Assembly: GCA_009928645.1 (NCBI GenBank) | Contig: SACH01000023.1 | Location: forward strand, 1-40,619 | Reading direction: 5' to 3' | Length of the DNA: 40,619 bases | Origin: Gammaproteobacteria bacterium | GTDB taxonomy: Bacteria; Pseudomonadota; Gammaproteobacteria; Chromatiales; Chromatiaceae | Part shown: piece by piece, positions 18,286 through 24,982 of the stretch | How the letters are laid out: each line of letters begins with the position of its first letter | How positions within the stretch are numbered: the stretch's first letter is position 1 | Translations under genes and position numbers: made by a program | Notes under the pieces: model-generated | Told to the model about the DNA's origin: nothing | Database searches by the model: none | What the model saw: only the letters and a program-made list of their open reading frames with translations

Positions 18286-19329
18286 TCAGGAATAGAGCAT
18301 GAGATCGGCGATGGATTGGGCCCAGTCGCCAAAGGCCGACACCTCGAAGAGTCGGTTGCCGATGGCGCGGTGGAGGTCGGAGACCAGCATGACGCCCATT
18401 TCGCGCTGGGGAAAGCGCCCGGCGTAGGCCAGGATGTGGCCGACGCGGATCGGCCCCTCGGCGGCATCGAGGGCACGGATGGCCCGACCGACCAGGGCGG
18501 CGGCGACGGCATACTGCAGGTCAATCTCCTTCGGGATCACCACCTCCTCGCCCCGCAGGATGGCATCCAGGTCCGGCATCCGGTCCAGGCTGTTGATGAA
18601 GGCATTGAGCTCGATGCCCGCCGCTGGCCCGACGCAGCCCTGAAGGGTTCCTTGTAGCAGGTCCGGATCATCACCAAATTTCTGCAGCCCGCGATGGGCG
18701 AACTCCCAGGAACGGGGGGAGGGGAAGGCGATGGGATTGTGCGCCGGGTCGAAGTCGAACAGCAGTTCGGGGCGGAAGCGCAGAAAGGCGATGACTCGCT
18801 CGTCGATGCCGTGAGCGTAGGCCCAGGCGACCCAGTCGTCCAGGTGGGTCTCCACCTCGAAGTGGGAGAAGCGGTTGGCCAGGGGGGCTGGCATGGCGTA
18901 GGTGACCCCCCGGTCACCCTGCCGGTTGCCGGCGGCGAAGATGGCCCAATGCTCTGGCACCTGGTACTCCCCCAGCCGGCGATCGAGAATGAGTTGGTAG
19001 GCGGCCGCGGAGACCGCCGGTGGCGCCGAAGTGATCTCATCCAGGAAGAGAATGCCCGTCTCACCGTGACGCGTCGCGTCGGGCAGGATGGCGGGCACCG
19101 CCCATTCCACCTGGGTGCCGACCCGGAAGGGGATACCCCGCAGATCGCTGGGCTCCATCTGCGACAGGCGGATGTCAATCATCGGTGCCCTGTGGCGAGC
19201 GGCGACCTGGGCGACCATCTGCGATTTGCCTACGCCCGGGGGACCCCAGAGCATGACAGGGGTGTGGTGACCCTGGGTGGTGCTGGTGAACTCCCGGTCG
19301 AGGACCCGGATCAGGTGAGCTGGGCGCAT
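18286..19329 (-). CDS. MoxR-family AAA+ ATPase
   Basis: The ATG at 19329 gives MRPAHLIRVLDREF and 347 residues; an extension to 19470 has no family sequence. Walker A is GPPGVGKS (29-36), Walker B is GILFLDEI, followed by sensor 1 FAAGNRQGDRG and the arginine region PAPLANRFSHFEV. These features define the MoxR branch of AAA+ proteins that work with VWA-domain partners, here the next gene. The client pathway cannot be told from the neighbours. Cytoplasmic. Confidence 0.92.
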   Translation of the reverse strand: MRPAHLIRVLDREFTSTTQGHHTPVMLWGPPGVGKSQMVAQVAARHRAPMIDIRLSQMEPSDLRGIPFRVGTQVEWAVPAILPDATRHGETGILFLDEITSAPPAVSAAAYQLILDRRLGEYQVPEHWAIFAAGNRQGDRGVTYAMPAPLANRFSHFEVETHLDDWVAWAYAHGIDERVIAFLRFRPELLFDFDPAHNPIAFPSPRSWEFAHRGLQKFGDDPDLLQGTLQGCVGPAAGIELNAFINSLDRMPDLDAILRGEEVVIPKEIDLQYAVAAALVGRAIRALDAAEGPIRVGHILAYAGRFPQREMGVMLVSDLHRAIGNRLFEVSAFGDWAQSIADLMLYS

Positions 19330-19712
19330 GGTTAAGGCCGTTGGTCTGAGGCTAGGGTAGATGAGGGGGCAGGGCACTTCGAGCCGGAGCTTGCTGCCAG
19401 GCTGGAGCTCAAGGTAAGGTCCCTTTCCACGGATGGCAAGCGCCTGGTCTGCCTTCTCCCAGGCTGGCATCCATAAGAAAAACGAAGTATTCTAATGCCT
19501 CTCCACGATAAAGCCCCCCGGATCTTGGTGAACAGGTGGACGCGGCCACGGGGATGTGGTGTGCCTGGACTGAGGTTGACCGCTCGATCTGTATGGCCGA
19601 GGGAGGGATCCGCCGCGGCCACTCAGGGACGCCGCGACCGCTTCGCCGTTAGTGGCGGCAGGTCCAGCGGCGAGATAGATGCGACCGTCCGTGGGCAGGT
19701 CAGCAGGCCTGT
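19330..19712. other. Intergenic region without a supported gene
   Basis: Between the divergent MoxR gene and the small-protein unit lie 466 bases, of which these first 383 show no gene, RNA gene or clear signal that I can support. Short open frames on both strands overlap each other and lack any recognisable sequence. The promoter of the MoxR gene must lie at the left end, but no convincing boxes are seen. Confidence 0.5.
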
Positions 19713-19740
19713 TTGCCAAAACTGCCGGGTCGCGTAACAA
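19713..19740 (+). promoter_or_regulatory. Candidate sigma-70 promoter of the small-protein gene
   Basis: TTGCCA (19713-19718) and TAACAA (19735-19740) are separated by 16 bases. Both boxes are near consensus and unusually A/T-rich for this genome. Transcription would start near 19747, about 50 bases before the ATG at 19796. Inferred from sequence match only. Confidence 0.5.
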
Positions 19741-19752
19741 TTAAAAAATTCC

Positions 19753-19768
19753 GGAGGCCCTGGCCTCC
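19753..19768. other. Leader hairpin GGAGGCC/GGCCTCC
   Basis: GGAGGCC (19753-19759) and GGCCTCC (19762-19768) form a 7-bp stem in the leader of the 65-residue gene. Read on the minus strand it is followed by a run of T (complement of 19743-19748), so it could also block antisense transcription as an intrinsic terminator. Which role applies cannot be decided here. Confidence 0.45.
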
Positions 19769-19795
19769 TCATCGCTATAGCTCGGAGACAGGAAA

Positions 19796-19993
19796 ATGAA
19801 CCAGTTCTACTACGACGCCGTCACCAAAATGGAGCAGTTGGGTGTCGATGACGAATACATTCAGGGGTGGCAGTGCGGTTTTCTGCAGAACCCCAAGCGT
19901 GAGGAGCAGCGCCTGACCGACGCCTATGAGGCGGGTTATGCCGACGGTGAGGAAAAGACCACCGACAACTTCGGTGAATGGGTCAAGGGCTGA
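19796..19993 (+). CDS. Small acidic protein of unknown function (65 aa)
   Basis: I do not recognise this protein. It is real by context: ribosome site GGAGACAGGA before the ATG, a candidate promoter upstream, and a strong intrinsic terminator just after it. The protein is acidic with no membrane segment. The middle has YIQGWQCGFLQNPKREEQR and the C-terminal part DAYEAGYADGEE. The two G-x3-G-like aromatic motifs (GWQCGF, AGYADG) loosely recall ribosome modulation factor type small proteins, but the similarity is too weak to assign. It stands alone as a one-gene transcript. Confidence 0.8.
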   Translation: MNQFYYDAVTKMEQLGVDDEYIQGWQCGFLQNPKREEQRLTDAYEAGYADGEEKTTDNFGEWVKG

Positions 19994-20005
19994 TTCGGGC
20001 TTAGG

Positions 20006-20029
20006 ACCACCCCTCCGGTAGCGGGTGGT
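20006..20029 (+). other. Hairpin preceding the intrinsic terminator
   Basis: ACCACCC (20006-20012) pairs with GGGTGGT (20023-20029), giving a 7-bp stem with a 10-base loop, 10 bases before the terminator hairpin. Two hairpins in tandem would protect the 3' end of a short mRNA. Confidence 0.55.
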
Positions 20030-20038
20030 CGATCGCAA

Positions 20039-20062
20039 GGGCGGGTGATTCCCGCCCTTTTT
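20039..20062 (+). terminator. Intrinsic terminator of the small-protein gene
   Basis: GGGCGGG (20039-20045), loop TGATT, CCCGCCC (20051-20057), then TTTTT. This is the clearest Rho-independent terminator in the window. It ends the 65-residue gene and lies 22 bases before the start of the next CDS. Confidence 0.92.
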
Positions 20063-20083
20063 CTTGAGCCCGCGGGTAATGGT

Positions 20084-21025
20084 ATGCCAGATGCGACAAC
20101 CCAGACCCCGGCCTTGACCGGTCATCCGGGTTGCAATCCCGGTACCACGCGACTCCGTCAACTCCTGGCGGGACCGGAGTTGCTGGTCATGCCTTGTTGC
20201 TTCGATGGCCTCTCCGCCCGGCTCATCGAGTTGGCTGGCTTCCCCTTGACCTTCATGAGCGGCTTCGCCGTGGCCGCGGCCCGCCTTGCCCTCCCCGATA
20301 CCGGACTGCTGTCCTATGGCGAGGTGCTCGACCAGGGGCGGGCCATCCTTGAAGCCGTCAGGATTCCCGTTATTGGCGATGCCGATACCGGCTACGGCAA
20401 CGTCGCCAATGTGCAACGCACCCTGGCGGGTTACGCCCGCGCCGGCTTCGCCGGGATCATGATCGAGGATCAACTCGCCCCCAAGCGCTGCGGCCACACC
20501 CTGGGTAAAGAGGTGGTAGGACGCGACGAGGCCTGCGCCCGCATCCGTGCCGCCGTTGCGGCCCGGGACGCCGGGGCAGACATCCTGATCATGGCCCGCA
20601 CCGATGCCCGCGCCACTCAGGGCCTTGCCGAGGCCTTGTGGCGGCTCCAGGCCTTTGCCGATCTGGGCGCCGACATCCTCTTCCTCGAGGCCCCGCGGGA
20701 CGAGGCCGAGATGCGTGCCTTCTGCTCGGCGGTGCCTGGCCCTAAAATGGCCAACATGCTGGAGGAAGGTCTGAGCCCCCTGCTGCCGCCCTCGCACCTC
20801 GCCGCGATCGGCTATAAGATCGCCGCCTATCCGCTGACCTTGCTGAACTCGGCCGTCTATGCCATGCAAGAGGCCCTCGCGGACCTCCGGGATGGCCATG
20901 TCCCCCGGCGCCGGGTTCCCTTCGCCACCATCCGCCAGCTGGTCGGTTTCGATGATTATGATCAGTTGCTGGCACGCTACGCCGCGCCTGCCGGCCAACC
21001 GGATGCTCCGCCCCGAGCGGAATGA
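20084..21025 (+). CDS. Isocitrate lyase / PEP mutase superfamily enzyme
   Basis: A (beta/alpha)8 enzyme that cleaves or forms C-C or P-C bonds on 2-oxo acid type substrates. The ATG at 20084 gives 313 residues; an earlier GTG at 20045 lies inside the terminator and is rejected. DADTGYGN (Mg-binding Asp) and [11 protein letters not shown] (superfamily K-R-C-G-H catalytic loop) are present, followed by IMARTDA. Overall it resembles the oxaloacetate decarboxylase / 2-methylisocitrate lyase-like group, but the exact substrate cannot be read. Its stop overlaps the hemE start codon, so the two may be co-translated. Confidence 0.88.
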   Translation: MPDATTQTPALTGHPGCNPGTTRLRQLLAGPELLVMPCCFDGLSARLIELAGFPLTFMSGFAVAAARLALPDTGLLSYGEVLDQGRAILEAVRIPVIGDADTGYGNVANVQRTLAGYARAGFAGIMIEDQLAPKRCGHTLGKEVVGRDEACARIRAAVAARDAGADILIMARTDARATQGLAEALWRLQAFADLGADILFLEAPRDEAEMRAFCSAVPGPKMANMLEEGLSPLLPPSHLAAIGYKIAAYPLTLLNSAVYAMQEALADLRDGHVPRRRVPFATIRQLVGFDDYDQLLARYAAPAGQPDAPPRAE

Positions 21026-22152
21026 ACCGGATCGCCACCCCCTGCCCCCCTCGCCTGGAAGCCATCTCCGTGACCCCACTCAAGAACGATACCTTTCTGC
21101 GCGCCTTGCTACGCCAACCCGTGGACTACACCCCGATCTGGATGATGCGCCAGGCCGGCCGCTATCTGCCGGAATATCGGGCCAGCCGCGCCCAAGCCGG
21201 CTGTTTCATGGGCCTGTGCCAGAGCCCCCAACTAGCCTGCGAGGTCACCCTCCAGCCCCTGGACCGCTTCCCGTTGGATGCCGCCATCCTCTTTTCCGAC
21301 ATCCTCACCGTGCCGGATGCCATGGGCCTGGGGCTCTACTTCACCGAAGGGGAAGGGCCCCATTTCGAGCGTCCGGTGCGCACCCGGGAAGACATACAAC
21401 GCCTGGGCGTGCCGGACATGACCGATGACCTGGGTTACGTGATGGACGCCGTGGCCCTGATCCGGCGTGAACTGAACGGGCGTGCGCCCCTCATCGGCTT
21501 CTCCGGCAGTCCCTGGACCCTGGCAACCTACATGGTCGAGGGCAGCGGCTCCAAGACCTTCGCCCGCAGCAAGGCGATGATGTTCGACCAACCGGCCCTG
21601 ATGCATGACCTCCTCGCCCTGGTCGCCGAGGCGGTCACCCAGTATCTCAACGCCCAGGTGGCCAGCGGCGCCCAGGCCCTGATGATCTTCGATACCTGGG
21701 GCGGCTCCCTGACCCCCCGCGACTACCGGGAATTCTCCCTGGCCTACATGACGCGCATCGTCGCCGGCCTCACCCGGGAGGCCGAGGGTCGCCGGGTGCC
21801 GGTCATCCTCTTTACCAAAGGCGGTGGCCAGTGGTTGGAGGCGATGGCGGAGAGCGGTTGTGACGCCTTGGGCCTGGACTGGACCACCGACCTGGGCGAT
21901 GCCCGCCAGCGTGTCGGCAGCCGGGTGGCCCTCCAGGGCAACATGGACCCCTGCCTGCTCTACGCCAGCCCGGAGCGTATCCGTGCCGAGGTCGCCGCCA
22001 TCCTCGCCAGCTATGGCGCGGGCACCGGCCATGTCTTCAATCTCGGGCATGGGATCCATCCCGACGTAGAGCCGGAGCGGGCCGCGGCCTTAGTGGCGGC
22101 GGTACACGAGCTGAGCGGGCCCTATCACGCGACGGATCGGTCCGGTGCCTGA
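21022..22152 (+). CDS. hemE: Uroporphyrinogen-III decarboxylase
   Basis: Decarboxylates the four acetate side chains of uroporphyrinogen III to give coproporphyrinogen III, a step of heme (and bacteriochlorophyll) synthesis. The signature [16 protein letters not shown] and the catalytic-site [16 protein letters not shown] are clear, as is GNMDP and [11 protein letters not shown]. The ATG at 21022 overlaps the previous stop. A GTG at 21070 with TGGAAG about 8 bases upstream would give the more usual N-terminus ([13 protein letters not shown]), so the true protein may be 360 rather than 376 residues. Confidence 0.96.
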   Translation: MNRIATPCPPRLEAISVTPLKNDTFLRALLRQPVDYTPIWMMRQAGRYLPEYRASRAQAGCFMGLCQSPQLACEVTLQPLDRFPLDAAILFSDILTVPDAMGLGLYFTEGEGPHFERPVRTREDIQRLGVPDMTDDLGYVMDAVALIRRELNGRAPLIGFSGSPWTLATYMVEGSGSKTFARSKAMMFDQPALMHDLLALVAEAVTQYLNAQVASGAQALMIFDTWGGSLTPRDYREFSLAYMTRIVAGLTREAEGRRVPVILFTKGGGQWLEAMAESGCDALGLDWTTDLGDARQRVGSRVALQGNMDPCLLYASPERIRAEVAAILASYGAGTGHVFNLGHGIHPDVEPERAAALVAAVHELSGPYHATDRSGA

Positions 22153-22200
22153 AAGCACCCACCGACTGGTACCAGGGGTGAACCATCCCGGTTAATTCGG

Positions 22201-22236
22201 TTACCGGGTTGACCGGGTTGACCGGGTTTACCGGTG
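22201..22236. repeat. 9-bp tandem repeat after hemE
   Basis: Four units of TTGACCGGG or one-base variants run in tandem (TTACCGGGT, TGACCGGGT twice, TTTACCGGTG). They lie 48 bases after the hemE stop, which is itself followed by the 10-bp palindrome CTGGTACCAG at 22166-22175. No function is evident. Confidence 0.7.
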
Positions 22237-22289
22237 ACTTTCCCGGTTTCGGGCGTCAGCCGGCGCGGGGGGTGGTCAAGCCCCTATCC

Positions 22290-22419
22290 CCCTGACCGAC
22301 TCAGGCAAGCAATCGCCCATTCCCCGGATTGACGCAGGCAACCGATCCCCAGTCCCCCTGACCGAATCGGACAATCAATCCCACTCGCCCTGATCGACTC
22401 AGGCGCTCATTGCTTCCGT
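22290..22419. repeat. Four imperfect 32-bp tandem repeats at the 3' end of the PAS gene
   Basis: Units begin near 22290, 22324, 22356 and 22388, a spacing of 34, 32 and 32 bases. Each starts CCCTGACCGA-TCAGGCA or a variant and ends near CAATC-CCC. The last unit contains the stop codon of the PAS/zinc protein (minus strand, 22399-22401), so the array looks like repeated duplication of the gene's 3' edge. There are no unique spacers, so it is not a CRISPR array. Confidence 0.65.
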
Positions 22420-22983
22420 GGCACCCGGCGGGACGCGCAGTTGCCGTTGCCGATAGCGCTGCACGGGGGCTTGCTTGCAGTCGTCGCAAAGGGTATGGAT
22501 GACCCAAAGATCGCGGTCCTTGCCGTCCTCGAAGGGATCGATCCAGATGCCCTCCTCCTTGACACGGCAGCAGATGCTGCATCTCAGGGGGGCCCGCTGG
22601 CCATAATCGGCGGTGCGCACCCGAATCCTGAGGTTGGACGGTTCCTCACTCTCCAGATGGTGGGAGACGCGCACGCCGCCATCGGCGAGGGGCTCCAGCA
22701 CCATGACATAACGGCGCTTGGTCGTGGGACTGTCGCAGCGATAGGGTACGGCCTCGCTCTGACCCGTGACGCGCACCCGCATCAAAATGGCGGTCATGAA
22801 CATCCGCACCGCGTCGCCGGTGATGGCATCCATCAGCCGGCCACCCACCACCTGGTCCGCGCAAGCAGACCGGCCCTCGTTGTCCAAGGCGAATTGATCC
22901 CACCCCGGGTTGACCGCGAGGATCCGGTCGCGACGATCCAGCGTGTAGGCGGTGAGCATCAGCTTTACCCTCTGCGCAGCCAT
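22399..22983 (-). CDS. PAS-like protein with C-terminal cysteine cluster
   Basis: A 194-residue cytoplasmic protein. Residues 10-110 read like a PAS domain (DRRDRILAVNPGWDQFALDN, then VVGGRLMDAITGD, then YVMVLEPLADGGVRVSHHLE). The C-terminal part has a probable zinc site, Cys135-x2-Cys138 with Cys139, and Cys166-x2-Cys169, 26 residues apart. It ends with a basic stretch VQRYRQRQLR. No kinase, cyclase or DNA-binding domain is fused to it. It is divergent from the sox cluster, so it may sense redox state or a sulfur compound for that locus; this is inference from position. Its exact family is not recognised. Confidence 0.8.
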   Translation of the reverse strand: MAAQRVKLMLTAYTLDRRDRILAVNPGWDQFALDNEGRSACADQVVGGRLMDAITGDAVRMFMTAILMRVRVTGQSEAVPYRCDSPTTKRRYVMVLEPLADGGVRVSHHLESEEPSNLRIRVRTADYGQRAPLRCSICCRVKEEGIWIDPFEDGKDRDLWVIHTLCDDCKQAPVQRYRQRQLRVPPGATEAMSA

Positions 22984-23135
22984 AGACTCTTCTCATTCTA
23001 GCCCCTGTTTGCCAGACGGGGGCGACTTCCCACACCCGTGACGGGACATGGGCATCTGGTGTAACTGGGCCCGGAGATGGAATATAAGCATTCGTTAAAT
23101 ATATAGAATACTGAATATTAAGGAAAACCAGAATA

Positions 23136-23153
23136 CGAAATTGAGGAATTTCG
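23136..23153. promoter_or_regulatory. Hyphenated dyad upstream of soxY (candidate operator)
   Basis: CGAAATT (23136-23142), GAGG, AATTTCG (23147-23153) is a perfect 7-bp dyad in an A/T-rich promoter region (23080-23155) that contrasts with the rest of the window. It lies 77 bases before the soxY GTG, at a distance suitable for an activator or repressor. A candidate site for the response regulator encoded at 31370 or another Sox regulator; the assignment is inferred. Confidence 0.5.
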
Positions 23154-23230
23154 CAATGTTGCCGTTGCCGTCGACACCCCATAATCCAGTCCGAACTTAC
23201 GCAGCGATACTCAACCTCGGAGGACATGCC

Positions 23231-23710
23231 GTGAAACTGCAACAACAACGTCGCACCTTCCTTAAGGGCACCCTAGCGGGTGGCGCCGTCATGGCCGCCG
23301 CCGGCCTCGGTTTGATGCCGAGCCGCCTGGCCCTGGCCGCCTGGCCCGAGGCGGCCTTCCACGCCACCTCACTTGATGACGCGCTCACTAAAGTCTTTGG
23401 TTCCAGCACCCTGGAAGCCAGTGACAAGGTCGTCCTCAAGGCCCCCAGCATCGCCGAAAATGGCGCCGTGGTGCCCATCACCGTGAACGCCGAGCAACTC
23501 CAGAACGTGGAGTCCATCAGTATCTTCTCCGAGAAGAATCCCACCCCTTTCGTGGCGCGCTTCAATCTCAAGCCCGGCTGCGTGGCCGATGTTTCCACCC
23601 GCGTCAAGATGGGTGAGAGCGGCGATGTCATCGCCGTGGTCAAGGCGGACGGCAAGCTCTATAGCGCCCGCACCAACGTCAAGGTCACCGTGGGCGGCTG
23701 CGGCGGTTAA
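23231..23710 (+). CDS. soxY: Thiosulfate oxidation carrier SoxY (copy 2)
   Basis: First gene of the main sox cluster. The GTG at 23231, with GGAGGA 6 bases before it, gives 159 residues starting KLQQQRRTFLKG, a Tat signal, ending near LALAAWPEA. The protein closes with the canonical VTVGGCGG, whose cysteine (residue 157) carries sulfur through the SoxAX, SoxB and downstream steps. An ATG in another frame at 23226 (ATG CCG TGA) overlaps the true start and is not coding. Compare copy 1 at 14230, which ends GGC-stop. Confidence 0.97.
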   Translation: MKLQQQRRTFLKGTLAGGAVMAAAGLGLMPSRLALAAWPEAAFHATSLDDALTKVFGSSTLEASDKVVLKAPSIAENGAVVPITVNAEQLQNVESISIFSEKNPTPFVARFNLKPGCVADVSTRVKMGESGDVIAVVKADGKLYSARTNVKVTVGGCGG

Positions 23711-23755
23711 GCCCCCGCAAGCCCTTCGCTCAACCTAATTCTGGAGAAGAATCCC

Positions 23756-24064
23756 ATGTCCGAAGTCAAACTCCGCGCCGCTCTCAAGGATGGCAAGTGT
23801 GAAGTCAAGGCCCTCATGACCCACCCCATGGAAACCGGTCGCCGCAAGGATAAGGACGGCAACCTGGTTCCCGCCCATTACATCCAGACCGTCGAACTGC
23901 TCCACAACGGGAACCTGATGATGGAGGCCGAATGGGGCGGGGCCATCTCCACCAACCCCTTCTTTTCCATCGCCCTCAACAACGTGGCCGTGGGGGACAC
24001 CATCGAGGTGCGCTGGGTCGACAACAAGGGCGAGAAGAGTTCCGGCACCGTCAAGGTGAAGTAG
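23756..24064 (+). CDS. soxZ: Thiosulfate oxidation carrier subunit SoxZ (copy 2)
   Basis: Partner of SoxY 2. The 102 residues show CEVKALMTHPMETGRRKD, PAHYIQTVELLHNG, WGGAISTNPFFSIAL and RWVDNKGEKS, the SoxZ pattern. No signal peptide, so it is co-exported with SoxY. It carries one Cys (near residue 18), absent from SoxZ copy 1. It follows soxY by 45 bases with a GGAGAAGAA ribosome site. Confidence 0.97.
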   Translation: MSEVKLRAALKDGKCEVKALMTHPMETGRRKDKDGNLVPAHYIQTVELLHNGNLMMEAEWGGAISTNPFFSIALNNVAVGDTIEVRWVDNKGEKSSGTVKVK

Positions 24065-24094
24065 CTGGGGGTCAGCCCGCTTAGGTCCCCCAGC
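24064..24094 (+). other. Hairpin between soxZ and soxA
   Basis: GCTGGGGG (24064-24071) pairs perfectly with CCCCCAGC (24087-24094) with a 15-base loop, starting on the last base of the soxZ stop. With no T-run it is more likely an mRNA-processing or stability element, or partial attenuator, letting soxYZ be made in excess over soxAXB. Inferred. Confidence 0.55.
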
Positions 24095-24122
24095 ACTCAG
24101 GTCCTATCCCGAGGAGGATGAC

Positions 24123-24959
24123 ATGTCTAAAAACGCCTTGCGCGCGTTACCCCTCATGCTTGCGGTAGCCGCCCCGGTGGGCGCTACCGATAAAACGCCG
24201 GAAGAGGTGCTTCACGCCCTGATAGACGGAAACGATTCCGCTTACCTCACTCAGAGTGAGCAGAATTTGATGATGATGCAGGACGAACCGGCTTACTGGG
24301 CCATGGAGCAGGGGGAAATCCTGTTTAAGGAACCCCGCGGTCCAAACCAAGTGTCTCTGGAGCAATGCGACTTCGGCAAGGGCCCCGGGGTCCTGGAAGG
24401 GGCCTATGTGGAGATGCCCCGCTATTTCGCCGACGCCGGCAAGGTCATGGACCTGGAGAGTCGCCTCATGTATTGCATGAAGACGCTCCAGGGCTTCACC
24501 GACGAGGACAAGGAACTCAAGGAGAAGCATGGCAATACCGATCTGGTGAAGCTCCAGACCTACATTGCCGCCCAATCCAATGGCATGGCCTGGAATCCGC
24601 CCCTGGATCACCCCCTGGAAAAGGCCATGCAGGCGGCGGGCGAGGAATTCTTCTATCGCCGGGCCGGCATCAGCGACTTCAGTTGCGCCACCTGTCATGG
24701 CGCCACCGGCAAGCGCATCCGCGCCTCGGTATTGCCCAACGCCAGCCTCCCGGCAGAGTGGACCAAGGCCATCTCCTGGCCGGCCTTCCGCGTCGGGCAT
24801 GACGCTGTGCGTGGCAGTCAGCATCGGGTCTCCGAGTGTATCTGGCAGATGCGTCAGGCGGAGATCGTCTATGGCTCCGACGCCTCGATCGCCATCATTT
24901 CCTTCTGGACGGATAAGGCCCGCGGCCAGCCGGCCATCATCCCCGATGTCAAGCGCTAG
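24123..24959 (+). CDS. soxA: L-cysteine S-thiosulfotransferase subunit SoxA (mono-heme)
   Basis: c-type cytochrome that with SoxX joins thiosulfate oxidatively to the SoxY cysteine. The 278-residue precursor has a signal peptide ending near APVGA. There is one CxxCH heme site, CATCH at 188-192, and Cys239 (SECIWQMRQAE) is the expected heme ligand/active-site cysteine. Where di-heme SoxA has its first heme, this protein has Cys82 and Cys118, probably a disulfide, so it is the mono-heme type. RBS GAGGAGGATGAC. soxK is not seen nearby. Confidence 0.95.
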   Translation: MSKNALRALPLMLAVAAPVGATDKTPEEVLHALIDGNDSAYLTQSEQNLMMMQDEPAYWAMEQGEILFKEPRGPNQVSLEQCDFGKGPGVLEGAYVEMPRYFADAGKVMDLESRLMYCMKTLQGFTDEDKELKEKHGNTDLVKLQTYIAAQSNGMAWNPPLDHPLEKAMQAAGEEFFYRRAGISDFSCATCHGATGKRIRASVLPNASLPAEWTKAISWPAFRVGHDAVRGSQHRVSECIWQMRQAEIVYGSDASIAIISFWTDKARGQPAIIPDVKR

Positions 24960-24982
24960 TCCGTCATCAGGAGATTGCCATC

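Noticed and set aside
19495-19737. Possible 80-residue gene upstream of the small-protein unit
   Set aside because: Overlapping frames exist on both strands with no motif, and the candidate promoter lies at its end.
19753-19768. Intrinsic terminator for a minus-strand gene
   Set aside because: The structure fits, but no minus-strand gene lies to its right, so it is listed only as a leader hairpin.
22290-22419. Possible CRISPR array from four spaced repeats
   Set aside because: The repeats adjoin each other at 32-34 bases with no unique spacers, and they overlap the end of a gene.
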